A DNA stretch of 8,309 nucleotides. Source: Nitrospirota bacterium. Its GTDB lineage: Bacteria > Nitrospirota > Thermodesulfovibrionia > Thermodesulfovibrionales > JdFR-88. The stretch is taken from contig JAKAGP010000049.1 in the NCBI GenBank assembly GCA_021825785.1, positions 1 to 8,309 of the forward strand. Reading direction: 5' to 3'. A program made the translations under genes and the position numbers. This document shows positions 1 to 5,559 of this stretch, piece after piece (the first letter of the stretch is position 1; the number at the start of each line of letters is the position of its first letter). The notes under the pieces are model-generated. The model was not told the DNA's origin and did not search any database. It saw only the letters and a list, made by a program, of their open reading frames with translations.

Positions 1-1
1 A

Positions 2-661
2 ATGGAACCCCTGACCAGGGTCACTTACGAGCCGAAACTTGTCTTTTATTCAAAGGCCTTTGACGACAAGGTGAGGACCTTTTGCGTAAACCCTTATGGG
101 GAGGTGGTGAAGGAATACCTCAAGGGTATCTGGACGGTGAACGGCCACAGTTATTCCACCAGGAGGACGCCGAACACCAACTTCGCCCTCCTGGTGAGCA
201 CCACGTTCACGGAGCCTTTCCATGAACCCGTCTCATACGGCAGGCACATAGCCAGGCTTGCCAACTTCCTGGGCCATGGCGTAATAGTGCAGAGGCTTGG
301 TGATCTTCAAAGCGGAAGGCGCTCCACGCCGGAGCGTATAGGGCGCGGCACGGTGGTCCCCACGCTTAAGGATTCAACGCCGGGGGACCTGAGCTTCGTG
401 ATACCGTTCAGGTATTTAACCGATATAATGGAGATGATGGATGCCCTGGACAAACTGGCCCCGGGGATCAATTCAAGGCACACCTTGCTCTATGGGGTAG
501 AGGTAAAATTCTATTCGATGAAACCCAGGCTGAATTCGTCTCTTGAAAGCGGGATAGAAAACCTCTTTGCCGTGGGTGATGGCGCGGGCGTGAGCAGGGG
601 GCTGGTGCAGTCCTCGGCTTCGGGCGTTGTGGCGGCCAGGGAGATAATGAAAAGACTCTGA
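2..661 (+). CDS. FAD-dependent oxidoreductase, COG2509-like, C-terminal part (5' end cut by window)
   Basis: Only the C-terminal 219 residues are visible. The first ATG at position 2 is probably an internal methionine, because the sequence begins in mid-domain and the family is usually more than 400 residues long. Near the end is the glycine-rich FAD-binding stretch ENLFAVGDGAGVSRGLVQSS (about residues 186-205), then a helix SGVVAAREIM. This is the typical C-terminal dinucleotide-contacting motif of COG2509 'uncharacterised FAD-dependent dehydrogenases', whose substrate is unknown. The middle part (about residues 38-75, with NGHSYSTRRTPNTNFALLVS) also fits that family. The protein is expected to be soluble and cytoplasmic. 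The gene ends with TGA at 659-661. It is not obviously co-transcribed with bfr, which has its own promoter. The family call is good; the physiological role is not known. Confidence 0.8.
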   Translation: MEPLTRVTYEPKLVFYSKAFDDKVRTFCVNPYGEVVKEYLKGIWTVNGHSYSTRRTPNTNFALLVSTTFTEPFHEPVSYGRHIARLANFLGHGVIVQRLGDLQSGRRSTPERIGRGTVVPTLKDSTPGDLSFVIPFRYLTDIMEMMDALDKLAPGINSRHTLLYGVEVKFYSMKPRLNSSLESGIENLFAVGDGAGVSRGLVQSSASGVVAAREIMKRL

Positions 662-663
662 AA

Positions 664-747
664 ATGGATAGCGAGCGTACCCCGCAGGGCAAGCGAGTGA
701 ATACCGTAAATTTAAAAGTCCTCACATTCGATGCCCGAAGGGCATAA
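664..747 (+). other. 27-codon open frame containing a hairpin; possible small ORF or repeat fragment
   Basis: An ATG two bases after the stop of the FAD gene opens a 27-codon frame, beginning MDSERTPQGKR and ending TFDARRA, before TAA at 745-747. No convincing Shine-Dalgarno precedes it. The last codons lie in a perfect hairpin, ATGCCC-GAA-GGGCAT (731-745). An imperfect direct repeat built on AGCGAG occurs at 670-675 and 692-697. The composition differs from the flanking A/T-rich spacer, so this could be a remnant or a dispersed repeat unit rather than a gene. I do not recognise the peptide with certainty. Confidence 0.25.
731..745 (+). terminator. Short hairpin, weak candidate terminator of the FAD gene
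   Basis: This is a perfect 6-bp stem, ATGCCC/GGGCAT, with a GAA loop. It is followed by five A residues. T-rich sequence only begins about 10-15 bases further on (756-770), so it does not have the canonical form of an intrinsic terminator. It may still stabilise the 3' end of the upstream transcript. Confidence 0.3.
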
Positions 748-772
748 AAACAGCATTTTCCTTTTTTGTTTC

Positions 773-800
773 TTGCAAAAAGCATAAAAAGTGCTATTAT
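773..800 (+). promoter_or_regulatory. Sigma-70-type promoter with extended -10 for bfr
   Basis: A -35-like TTGCAA (773-778) and a -10 TATTAT (795-800) are separated by 16 bp. TG at 792-793 is placed correctly for an extended -10 (TGnTATTAT). The predicted start near 807 leaves a leader of about 38 bases carrying the bfr ribosome binding site. No clear Fur-box palindrome overlaps it, so iron control cannot be claimed from sequence. Confidence 0.55.
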
Positions 801-844
801 TTGACCATAAAATTACTAATCATACGGAGGAGGTTTTTTTAATT

Positions 845-1309
845 ATGAAAGGCAATCCACAGTTGATCGAAAAGCTTAACTCCCTTCTTGCCGATGAATT
901 GACGGCCATTAACCAGTACATGGTGCATTCCGAGATCGCAGCCAACTGGGGATACGCCAAACTGCACGAAATAGTTGAGAAGAGGGCCATCACCGAAATG
1001 AAGCACGCGGAAACCCTTATCGGCAGGATAATCTTTCTGGAAGGCATCCCGATAGTCTCCAACCTTAGGGAAATCCATGTGGGCAGCGATGTCCCCAAGC
1101 AGCTGGAAAACGACCATCACTCGGAAGAAGTTGCCATCAAGGGATACAATGAGGGGATAAAGCTGGCTGGGGAAGTAAACGACTTCGCCACCCGGGAGAT
1201 ACTGGAGCTTATACTGAAGGATGAGGACGGCCATATCGACGGCATAGAGGAGCTGCAGGACCAGATCGCCCACATGACACTGCCTGTCTTCCTCTCCACC
1301 CAGGTGTAG
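845..1309 (+). CDS. bfr: Bacterioferritin (iron storage, ferroxidase)
   Basis: The 154-residue protein has the usual bacterioferritin length. Proteins of this family form 24-subunit cytoplasmic shells that oxidise Fe(II) and store it as ferric mineral, with haem bound between subunit pairs. All ferroxidase ligands are present at the same numbers as in E. coli Bfr: E18, E51, H54, E94, E127 and H130, plus Y25. The haem ligand M52 is present too (TEMKHAE). The inner-surface iron site of E. coli Bfr (H46, D50) is not conserved: K46 and T50 stand there. The start was set at ATG 845 because GGAGGAGG lies 11 bases upstream (826-833) and translation then begins MKGNPQLIEKLN, matching the family N-terminus. 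A GTG at 791 in the same frame lies inside the promoter and is rejected. The gene is monocistronic, with its own promoter and a terminator at 1370-1414. Confidence 0.95.
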   Translation: MKGNPQLIEKLNSLLADELTAINQYMVHSEIAANWGYAKLHEIVEKRAITEMKHAETLIGRIIFLEGIPIVSNLREIHVGSDVPKQLENDHHSEEVAIKGYNEGIKLAGEVNDFATREILELILKDEDGHIDGIEELQDQIAHMTLPVFLSTQV

Positions 1310-1338
1310 AGAATAAATTAGTGGGCCAATAAATTATA

Positions 1339-1361
1339 GCCGGATAAATTTTTTTACCGGC
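1339..1361 (+). repeat. Inverted repeat in the bfr 3' region
   Basis: GCCGG (1339-1343) and CCGGC (1357-1361) flank TAAA...TTTA, so the stem can extend to nine pairs with one bulged A. The seven-T run is inside the loop and arm rather than after the stem, so it is not an intrinsic terminator itself. It lies 8 bases before the real terminator. Confidence 0.35.
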
Positions 1362-1369
1362 AAGGGTGC

Positions 1370-1414
1370 AAAGAGACCCCCCGTGTGTTTTCCCCGCGGC
1401 GGGTCTCTTTTTTT
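1370..1414 (+). terminator. Rho-independent terminator of bfr
   Basis: Perfect 10-bp arms AAAGAGACCC (1370-1379) and GGGTCTCTTT (1401-1410) enclose a GC-rich loop. The T run extends to 1414, giving seven T residues (1408-1414). It lies 60 bases after the bfr stop. Confidence 0.88.
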
Positions 1415-1432
1415 GGTTCATCAGGGATTTTT

Positions 1433-1580
1433 TTGTGTGGAGCGGACGCATTCGCTCCGCTAAGTGCAGTCTCACTGGTTTGCTGGCACACCGTGTACAC
1501 CGCGCCGTGTTCCATAGTGACCGCTGCGTAATGTGACGCGCCCGCGCCACCCTCTGCGCTCACTGCATCCGCTCCTTGTG
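1433..1580. mobile_element. Candidate MITE-like element with terminal inverted repeats
   Basis: The left end GGAGCGGACGCATT (1439-1452) matches the reverse complement of the right end (1562-1575) at 12 of 14 positions. The pentamer TTGTG occurs at 1433-1437 and again at 1576-1580, directly outside the two ends (one extra T at 1438 on the left), as expected for a target-site duplication. The element proper would be about 138 bp (1438-1575), too short to encode a transposase. It contains a second hairpin at the left end (AGCGGA 1441-1446 with TCCGCT 1456-1461) and the palindrome GTGTACAC (1493-1500). The reverse strand is open through the whole element but has no plausible start signals. The structure is seen directly; the identity as a mobile element is inference from one copy. 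Confidence 0.45.
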
Positions 1581-1620
1581 AGTTTCTCTGGTTTTTTTGC
1601 CTTTTAGGGGGCAAGGGCCA

Positions 1621-1635
1621 GGGGCTGAAAGCCCC
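1621..1635. repeat. Short perfect hairpin upstream of the export operon
   Basis: The stem GGGGCT/AGCCCC has a GAA loop, the same loop as the hairpin at 731-745. It is followed by A/T-rich sequence but no T run, so it is not a canonical terminator. It lies 23 bases upstream of the -35 of the next promoter. Function unknown. Confidence 0.35.
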
Positions 1636-1657
1636 GTTAAATAAAATATAGCCATTT

Positions 1658-1687
1658 TTGACTTTTCCGTTCCCCCGGCAATAGAAT
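1658..1687 (+). promoter_or_regulatory. Sigma-70-type promoter for the ABC export operon
   Basis: TTGACT (1658-1663, 5 of 6 to consensus) and TAGAAT (1682-1687, 5 of 6) are separated by 18 bp. The expected transcription start is about 7 bases after the -10, that is at or next to G1694, the first base of the GTG start codon. If so, the transcript would be leaderless or nearly so. Confidence 0.55.
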
Positions 1688-1693
1688 AGGTAA

Positions 1694-2803
1694 GTGAGCG
1701 CTAACACTAACGAGGCCGCCGGAAAAAAGGCAAAAAAGGCAAAAAAGAAAAAAGCAAAGATCATCATCCCGCTTCTGGCGATACTTGCCGCGGGTTTTCT
1801 TGCTGTTTTGCTTGCCTTGCGCCTGGGGCATAAAAATGCCGTTCCTTCCATCCATGTTACCGGTATCATCGACGGCTATGAGGTGAACCTCTCCCCTAAA
1901 GTAGCGGGGCGCATCTCATGGCTGGGAGCGGGCGAAGGAGACAAGGTCAAGGAGGGGCAGGTTTTGATCACTCTGGACAGCGAGGACGTAAAAGCATCGC
2001 TGGCGCAGGCCGTGGCTGCGCAGAAAAAGGCGGGGGATGATATCAGGGCCGCCGGGGCGCAGGTGGAAAACTCGAAGGCGGAAATCCTGAGCGCCGATGC
2101 GGACGCGAAAAGCGCCGCGGCCGATGCGGATATGGCCCGCGCCCAGCAAGCTGAATCCGGAAGAGAGGCAAAACGGGCGGAGGACCTCTATAAAGATAAC
2201 TTTATATCCACGCAGTCCCGTGATCAATCGGTTTCCGCTTATGATGTGAACAAGGCGGCGTACAACTCTTCACTGGCCAAACTCGCCTCGGCTCGCGCAA
2301 AAAAGGAGGCGGCGGTCACCGGGTTTGATCTGGCCCAAAGCCAGCTTGAGTCCGCAAAGGCGGTCCTCAAGGAGGCCCAGGCGAACGTGGCCTATTATCA
2401 GTCCAAGCTCGACGATACCATCATAAAGACCCCGGTGGACGGCACCGTCATATTCAAGGCGCATGAGCCGGGAGAGACAGTCAGTCCCGGAGACACCATA
2501 TTGACCGTCGTGGACATGAAAGGCCTTTACGCAAGGGTGGACATAGATGAGACAAAGATAGGCCGCGTGGAGCTGAACGGGCCGGCATATATTACCGTGG
2601 ACGGGGTGCCCGGTAAGGTGTTTAAGGGCAGGGTCACCGAGATAGACCGGTATGCGGAGTTCGCAACCCAAAGAGACGTGATCCGGGGCCGGGAGGACAT
2701 AAAGACATTCAGGGTAAAGGTGAGTGTCCTTAACGATCCGGACAGGATATTGAAACCGGGGATGACGGTGGAGGTCACGATACCGCCCGGCAGAGGCCTG
2801 TGA
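1694..2803 (+). CDS. HlyD/EmrA-type membrane fusion protein of an ABC exporter
   Basis: This 369-residue periplasmic adaptor would link the ABC pump to an outer-membrane channel. The order is: Lys-rich cytoplasmic N-terminus (residues 10-22), one membrane anchor (about 23-43), first lipoyl-like half with GYEVNLSPKVAGRI...EGDKVKEGQVL (about 60-95), a long Ala-rich coiled-coil hairpin (about 98-238), and the second lipoyl half, TPVDGTVIFKAHEPGETV (246-263). A beta-barrel region ends in LKPGMTVEVTI (353-363), typical of the family. The GTG at 1694 is the only sensible start: an in-frame TAA sits immediately before it and the next possible starts fall inside the membrane anchor. Only a weak AGG (1688-1690) precedes it. 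It is first gene of a three-gene operon similar in make-up to YbhG-YbhF-YbhS. Substrate unknown. The start region carries repeated A6 tracts (1723-1746). Confidence 0.88.
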   Translation: MSANTNEAAGKKAKKAKKKKAKIIIPLLAILAAGFLAVLLALRLGHKNAVPSIHVTGIIDGYEVNLSPKVAGRISWLGAGEGDKVKEGQVLITLDSEDVKASLAQAVAAQKKAGDDIRAAGAQVENSKAEILSADADAKSAAADADMARAQQAESGREAKRAEDLYKDNFISTQSRDQSVSAYDVNKAAYNSSLAKLASARAKKEAAVTGFDLAQSQLESAKAVLKEAQANVAYYQSKLDDTIIKTPVDGTVIFKAHEPGETVSPGDTILTVVDMKGLYARVDIDETKIGRVELNGPAYITVDGVPGKVFKGRVTEIDRYAEFATQRDVIRGREDIKTFRVKVSVLNDPDRILKPGMTVEVTIPPGRGL

Positions 2804-2897
2804 TCTTTCGTATGGTGGCCTCTTTTCCCTTTGATTAGGGAGCATTTTAGGGAGAGATTTTTCGTGGAGGCATTTTTTTATTAAGGGGGGCGCCAGA

Positions 2898-3908
2898 TTG
2901 TTGCGTGACGGCAAGGCGATTACCGTATCCGGGATAACCAGGGAATTTGGCCCCGCCACCGCCGTGGACGGGATCAGCTTCGAGGTGGACAGGGGAGAGT
3001 TCTTTGGTTTCCTGGGCCCCAACGGAGCGGGGAAAACGACCCTTATACGGATGCTCACCACCCTTCTTAAGCCCACGAGCGGGCAGGCCATTGTTTCAGG
3101 TTTCGATGTGGCGGAAGACCCCGCACGGGTAAGAAAGCACATTGGCGTAGTGCCCCAGGCCATGACAAGCGACCTGGACCTTACGGGCCGCGAGAACATG
3201 GACATATACGGCCGGTTCTACGGCATCCGCTCAGGGGAAAGAAAAGAAAGGATCGAGTATCTGCTTGAAATGGTGGGTCTTGCGCCAAGGGCGGATGACC
3301 TTGTGGCCACCTATTCCGGGGGAATGAGAAGGAGGCTGGAGATCGCCCGTGTGCTTGTCCATAAGCCGGCCCTGCTTTTCCTGGATGAGCCCACCATAGG
3401 GCTCGACCCACAGTCCAGGCGCGTGGTTTGGGAGCTGCTGAAGAAACTCATGCAAGGGGATTCGATAACGATATTCCTGACCACCCATTACATGGAAGAG
3501 GCGGAGCTGCTCTGCGGCCGGGTGGCCATAATAGACGCCGGAAAAATAATAGCCATGGGAAGCCCTGCCGCGCTCAAGGCGGGCATACCGGGCAACGATA
3601 TTGTCACCCTGAAGGTAGGCGGTCTGACTGATGAGATCATCGGGGCCATGGAAAAATTGCCTTTTGTTCACAAGGTGAGCCGGGAGGAAGACTCCCTTGC
3701 CGCCTCGGTGGACAACGGGGCTGAGAACCTTCCCCAGCTTATAGACGTGGTAAGGGCCTCCGGAGGGGCGATAGTTGCGGCCTCTGTCCATGAGCAATCG
3801 CTTGAAGACGTCTTTATTCACTACACGGGAAAATCGATAAGGGAAGAAGAGGCCAGGAAGGTCAGTTTCCTGATAGGGGCCGGCATGCCCCAGAGGCTTG
3901 GCAGATGA
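2898..3908 (+). CDS. ABC transporter ATP-binding protein, DrrA/ABC-2 exporter type
   Basis: The 336-residue cytoplasmic ATPase would drive the permease encoded next to it. All catalytic motifs are intact: Walker A GPNGAGKTT (40-48), Q-loop Q87, signature SGGMRR (140-145), Walker B LLFLDE (159-164), D-loop GLDP (168-171) and switch histidine H197. The domain after residue 215 resembles the C-terminal extension of DrrA-type ATPases. The start is TTG at 2898, with AAGGGGGG (2883-2890) seven bases upstream. A second TTG directly follows at 2901 (10-base spacing) and could be used instead. No ATG or GTG is available in frame between the upstream stop and the conserved domain. The gap of 94 bp after the adaptor gene has no clear terminator, so both probably share a transcript. 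The end overlaps the permease start as ATGA (3905-3908), suggesting coupled translation. Confidence 0.92.
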   Translation: MLRDGKAITVSGITREFGPATAVDGISFEVDRGEFFGFLGPNGAGKTTLIRMLTTLLKPTSGQAIVSGFDVAEDPARVRKHIGVVPQAMTSDLDLTGRENMDIYGRFYGIRSGERKERIEYLLEMVGLAPRADDLVATYSGGMRRRLEIARVLVHKPALLFLDEPTIGLDPQSRRVVWELLKKLMQGDSITIFLTTHYMEEAELLCGRVAIIDAGKIIAMGSPAALKAGIPGNDIVTLKVGGLTDEIIGAMEKLPFVHKVSREEDSLAASVDNGAENLPQLIDVVRASGGAIVAASVHEQSLEDVFIHYTGKSIREEEARKVSFLIGAGMPQRLGR

Positions 3909-5020
3909 CAAAGCTTCTTGCCGTCATAGAAAGGGACCTGAAAAAGTTCAAACGCAATCCGGTTGTGCTTGCCATGAGCATACTCATGCCCATGATCTAC
4001 CTGGTGATACTTGGCAACTCTTTCCAGGGTAAGCTCACGGACCTGCCCCTGGCGGTTGTTAGCCAGGACCAGGGTCCGTACGCAAAAAGGCTGATGGAAT
4101 ACCTTATGGCCGTGCAGGCCGGCCCAAGGACGTTTCTGGTGCTGCCCATGGACGACCAGCGCGCGGCGGTGGACGGCGTGCGGGCCGGAAAATACAAGGC
4201 GGCGCTCATCATACCTCCGGATTTCAGCAGGAGGGTGGCAGTAAGCGGCAAGCCGGACATCGGACTTTTCCTTGATAACACGGGCAGCATCTCCGCTGAC
4301 ACCATAAGGAACCTCATAGACGCGGCTCTGCTTTCGATAAGATCGGAATATGTGCCCGTAAGGGAGCCAACCGGGGAGCCCCTGCTCAGGGACATAAACC
4401 TCTACGGCAAGGTGGACTACTACCAGTCCCTCGTCCCGGGTGTGGTGATAATGGCCATATTCCTTGGCACCCTTACCACGGGCGCGTTCAACCTGGTCAT
4501 GGATCGTTTCCTTGGTATTGAGGAAAGCTACCTGCTCACGCCGCTTTCAAAAGGGCATATCGTGGGCGGGCTCATTATCAGCGGCCTTTCCATAACCACT
4601 GTGAACGCCATCCTGATATTCATGATGAGCGTGCTGATAACCGGCATCCCCTTTTCAAAGGGGGTTTTAAATTTTTTCCCCATCCTGCTTGTTGTGCTCC
4701 TCACCACCTTGTGCCTTCTCAGCCTGATGTTCGCCATCATGGGGAGGATAGGCCATCCCCGCATCGTGGGCGTTTTAAGCGGGTTTCTGAACGTGATCCT
4801 TTTTTTTCCGAGCGGCGCGGTGTATCCGGTGGCGAGTTTCCCCGGATGGCTTAAATCCTTCGCCAGGATAAACCCGGAGGCCTACGCGGTGGATGCCCTG
4901 AAGTCCATCCTTTTTAAGAACGCAGGCATGGGCAACATCCTGGGAGACCTCACCTTTCTTGCGCTCTTCACTGTGGCGATGATGAGTCTGTCCATACTCA
5001 CCTTCAAGCGCACTCTTTAA
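3905..5020 (+). CDS. ABC-2 family permease of the exporter
   Basis: This 371-residue inner-membrane protein has a short cytoplasmic N-terminus (VIERDLKKFKRNP), a first membrane helix (about 20-38) and a large periplasmic domain (about 40-175). At least five further helices follow: about 176-198, 220-245, 257-280, 287-309 and 348-366. The motif GIEESYLLTPLSK (204-216) and RINPEAYAVDALKSIL (321-336) are characteristic of ABC-2 permeases of drug and lipid exporters. It starts at ATG 3905, overlapping the ATPase stop by four bases. There is one permease gene rather than the YbhS/YbhR pair, so it would work as a homodimer (inference). No TolC-like gene or regulator is in the window. Drug, heavy-compound or lipid export are all possible; the sequence does not decide. 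Confidence 0.9.
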   Translation: MTKLLAVIERDLKKFKRNPVVLAMSILMPMIYLVILGNSFQGKLTDLPLAVVSQDQGPYAKRLMEYLMAVQAGPRTFLVLPMDDQRAAVDGVRAGKYKAALIIPPDFSRRVAVSGKPDIGLFLDNTGSISADTIRNLIDAALLSIRSEYVPVREPTGEPLLRDINLYGKVDYYQSLVPGVVIMAIFLGTLTTGAFNLVMDRFLGIEESYLLTPLSKGHIVGGLIISGLSITTVNAILIFMMSVLITGIPFSKGVLNFFPILLVVLLTTLCLLSLMFAIMGRIGHPRIVGVLSGFLNVILFFPSGAVYPVASFPGWLKSFARINPEAYAVDALKSILFKNAGMGNILGDLTFLALFTVAMMSLSILTFKRTL

Positions 5021-5044
5021 GAAAATATCAAAAAAAACAAAATC

Positions 5045-5068
5045 AAAGAAATTAAAATTTTCTTTTTT
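5045..5068 (+). terminator. A/T-only hairpin and T run after the export operon (weak)
   Basis: AAAGAAA (5045-5051) pairs with TTTCTTT (5059-5065), and the T run continues to 5068. A longer-range repeat, AAGAAAAT (5019-5026) with ATTTTCTT (5057-5064), overlaps it. With almost no GC pairs the stem would be weak, so termination here is uncertain. Confidence 0.3.
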
Positions 5069-5070
5069 CC

Positions 5071-5099
5071 TTCAAAATCCTCTCATTATGTGGTATATG
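5071..5099 (+). promoter_or_regulatory. Candidate promoter for the H1-tail/desulforedoxin gene
   Basis: TTCAAA (5071-5076) and TATATG (5094-5099) are spaced by 17 bp, with TG at 5091-5092 in extended -10 position. Each hexamer matches consensus at 4 of 6, so the call is moderate. The start would fall near 5106, giving a leader of about 43 bases. Confidence 0.4.
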
Positions 5100-5148
5100 T
5101 AGCTTGAGGACGGCTCAAATAATTTTCCCAAAAGGAGGATGGATATTT

Positions 5149-5454
5149 ATGGCGGTAAAGAAAGCTGGCGCAAAGGGGGCGAAGGCCCCCAGGACGAAGG
5201 CCGCAGCCAAGAAGACCACCACGAAAAAGCCAGCCAAGGCGGTAAAGGCTTCAGCTGCCAGGCCCGCTAAAGCGGTGGCGAAAAGGCCTGCCGCAAAAGC
5301 CGCGAAAAGGGCCGCTCCCAGGCAGGCGGCAGCTTCCCAGGAAGCGGGCCGCTATGGCTGCGAAGTGTGCGGCCTCATGGTCTCCGTGGACGAGTGGGGC
5401 GAGATGAACGTTGTGAACCTGATCTGCTGCGGAGAACAGATGCAGCCGGTGTAG
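5149..5454 (+). CDS. Histone-H1-like Lys/Ala-rich tail fused to a desulforedoxin-like metal domain
   Basis: The 101-residue protein has two clearly different parts. Residues 1-62 are low complexity, with 25 Ala, 15 Lys and 5 Arg and no acidic residue, in KKPAKA/AKRPAAKAAK patterns like bacterial histone-H1-like and AlgP-type tails that bind nucleic acid. Residues 69-101 match the desulforedoxin pattern: YGCEVCG, a spacer, then LICCGEQM, with C71, C74, C93 and C94 as four thiolate ligands for Fe or Zn. Desulforedoxin itself has about 15 residues between the second and third Cys; here there are 18. The start is ATG 5149, preceded by AAAGGAGG (5131-5138) at 10 bases; a TTG further upstream is rejected because it lacks such a signal. 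The gene stands alone and converges on nuoM. A role as a redox- or metal-sensing DNA-binding protein is only inference. Confidence 0.8.
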   Translation: MAVKKAGAKGAKAPRTKAAAKKTTTKKPAKAVKASAARPAKAVAKRPAAKAAKRAAPRQAAASQEAGRYGCEVCGLMVSVDEWGEMNVVNLICCGEQMQPV

Positions 5455-5480
5455 GCTACAAAAAAATTCCTTGCAGCCCG

Positions 5481-5510
5481 CCAGGGTGATTCATTGCAGG
5501 GTGATTCATT
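5481..5510. repeat. Two-copy tandem repeat, 15-bp period
   Basis: CAGGGTGATTCATT occurs at 5482-5495 and again at 5497-5510, identical over 14 bases with a period of 15. It sits between the stop of the H1/desulforedoxin gene and the shared terminator, directly against the A run of the terminator stem. It is probably a recent small duplication. Confidence 0.85.
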
Positions 5511-5547
5511 AAAAAAAGGGGGCTCCGGCAAGGAACCCCCTTTTTTT
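5511..5547. terminator. Strong bidirectional terminator between convergent genes
   Basis: Perfect 12-bp arms AAAAAAAGGGGG (5511-5522) and CCCCCTTTTTTT (5536-5547) enclose a further TCC/GGA pairing around a five-base loop. Because the outer arms are A7 and T7, it presents a GC stem followed by a T run on both strands. It can end the + strand H1/desulforedoxin transcript (stop at 5454) and the - strand nuo transcript, whose last stop is only 12 bases away. Confidence 0.93.
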
Positions 5548-5559
5548 ATCCGTAAAAAA

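Noticed and set aside
795..833. Fur-type operator in the bfr promoter
   Set aside because: Only scattered AT-rich matches are present (such as AATCAT), with no 19-bp palindrome close to the Fur consensus.
1439..1575. Integron attC site
   Set aside because: The paired ends and imperfect symmetry prompted the idea, but no GTTRRRY core or integrase gene is seen and the end sequences do not fit.
1354..1869. 171-codon open frame on the - strand through the bfr to adaptor spacer
   Set aside because: It runs through a terminator, the MITE-like element, the promoter and the start of the adaptor gene. No start signal or domain was found, and the poly-Phe stretch is the complement of the Lys tract.
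2835..2854. Direct repeat TTAGGGAG, period 12, between adaptor and ATPase genes
   Set aside because: Two 8-base copies in a short purine-rich spacer are not enough to claim an operator.
2270..3205. 311-codon open frame on the - strand
   Set aside because: It overlaps the conserved adaptor and ABC ATPase genes in antisense and crosses their intergenic gap, and it shows no domain of its own.
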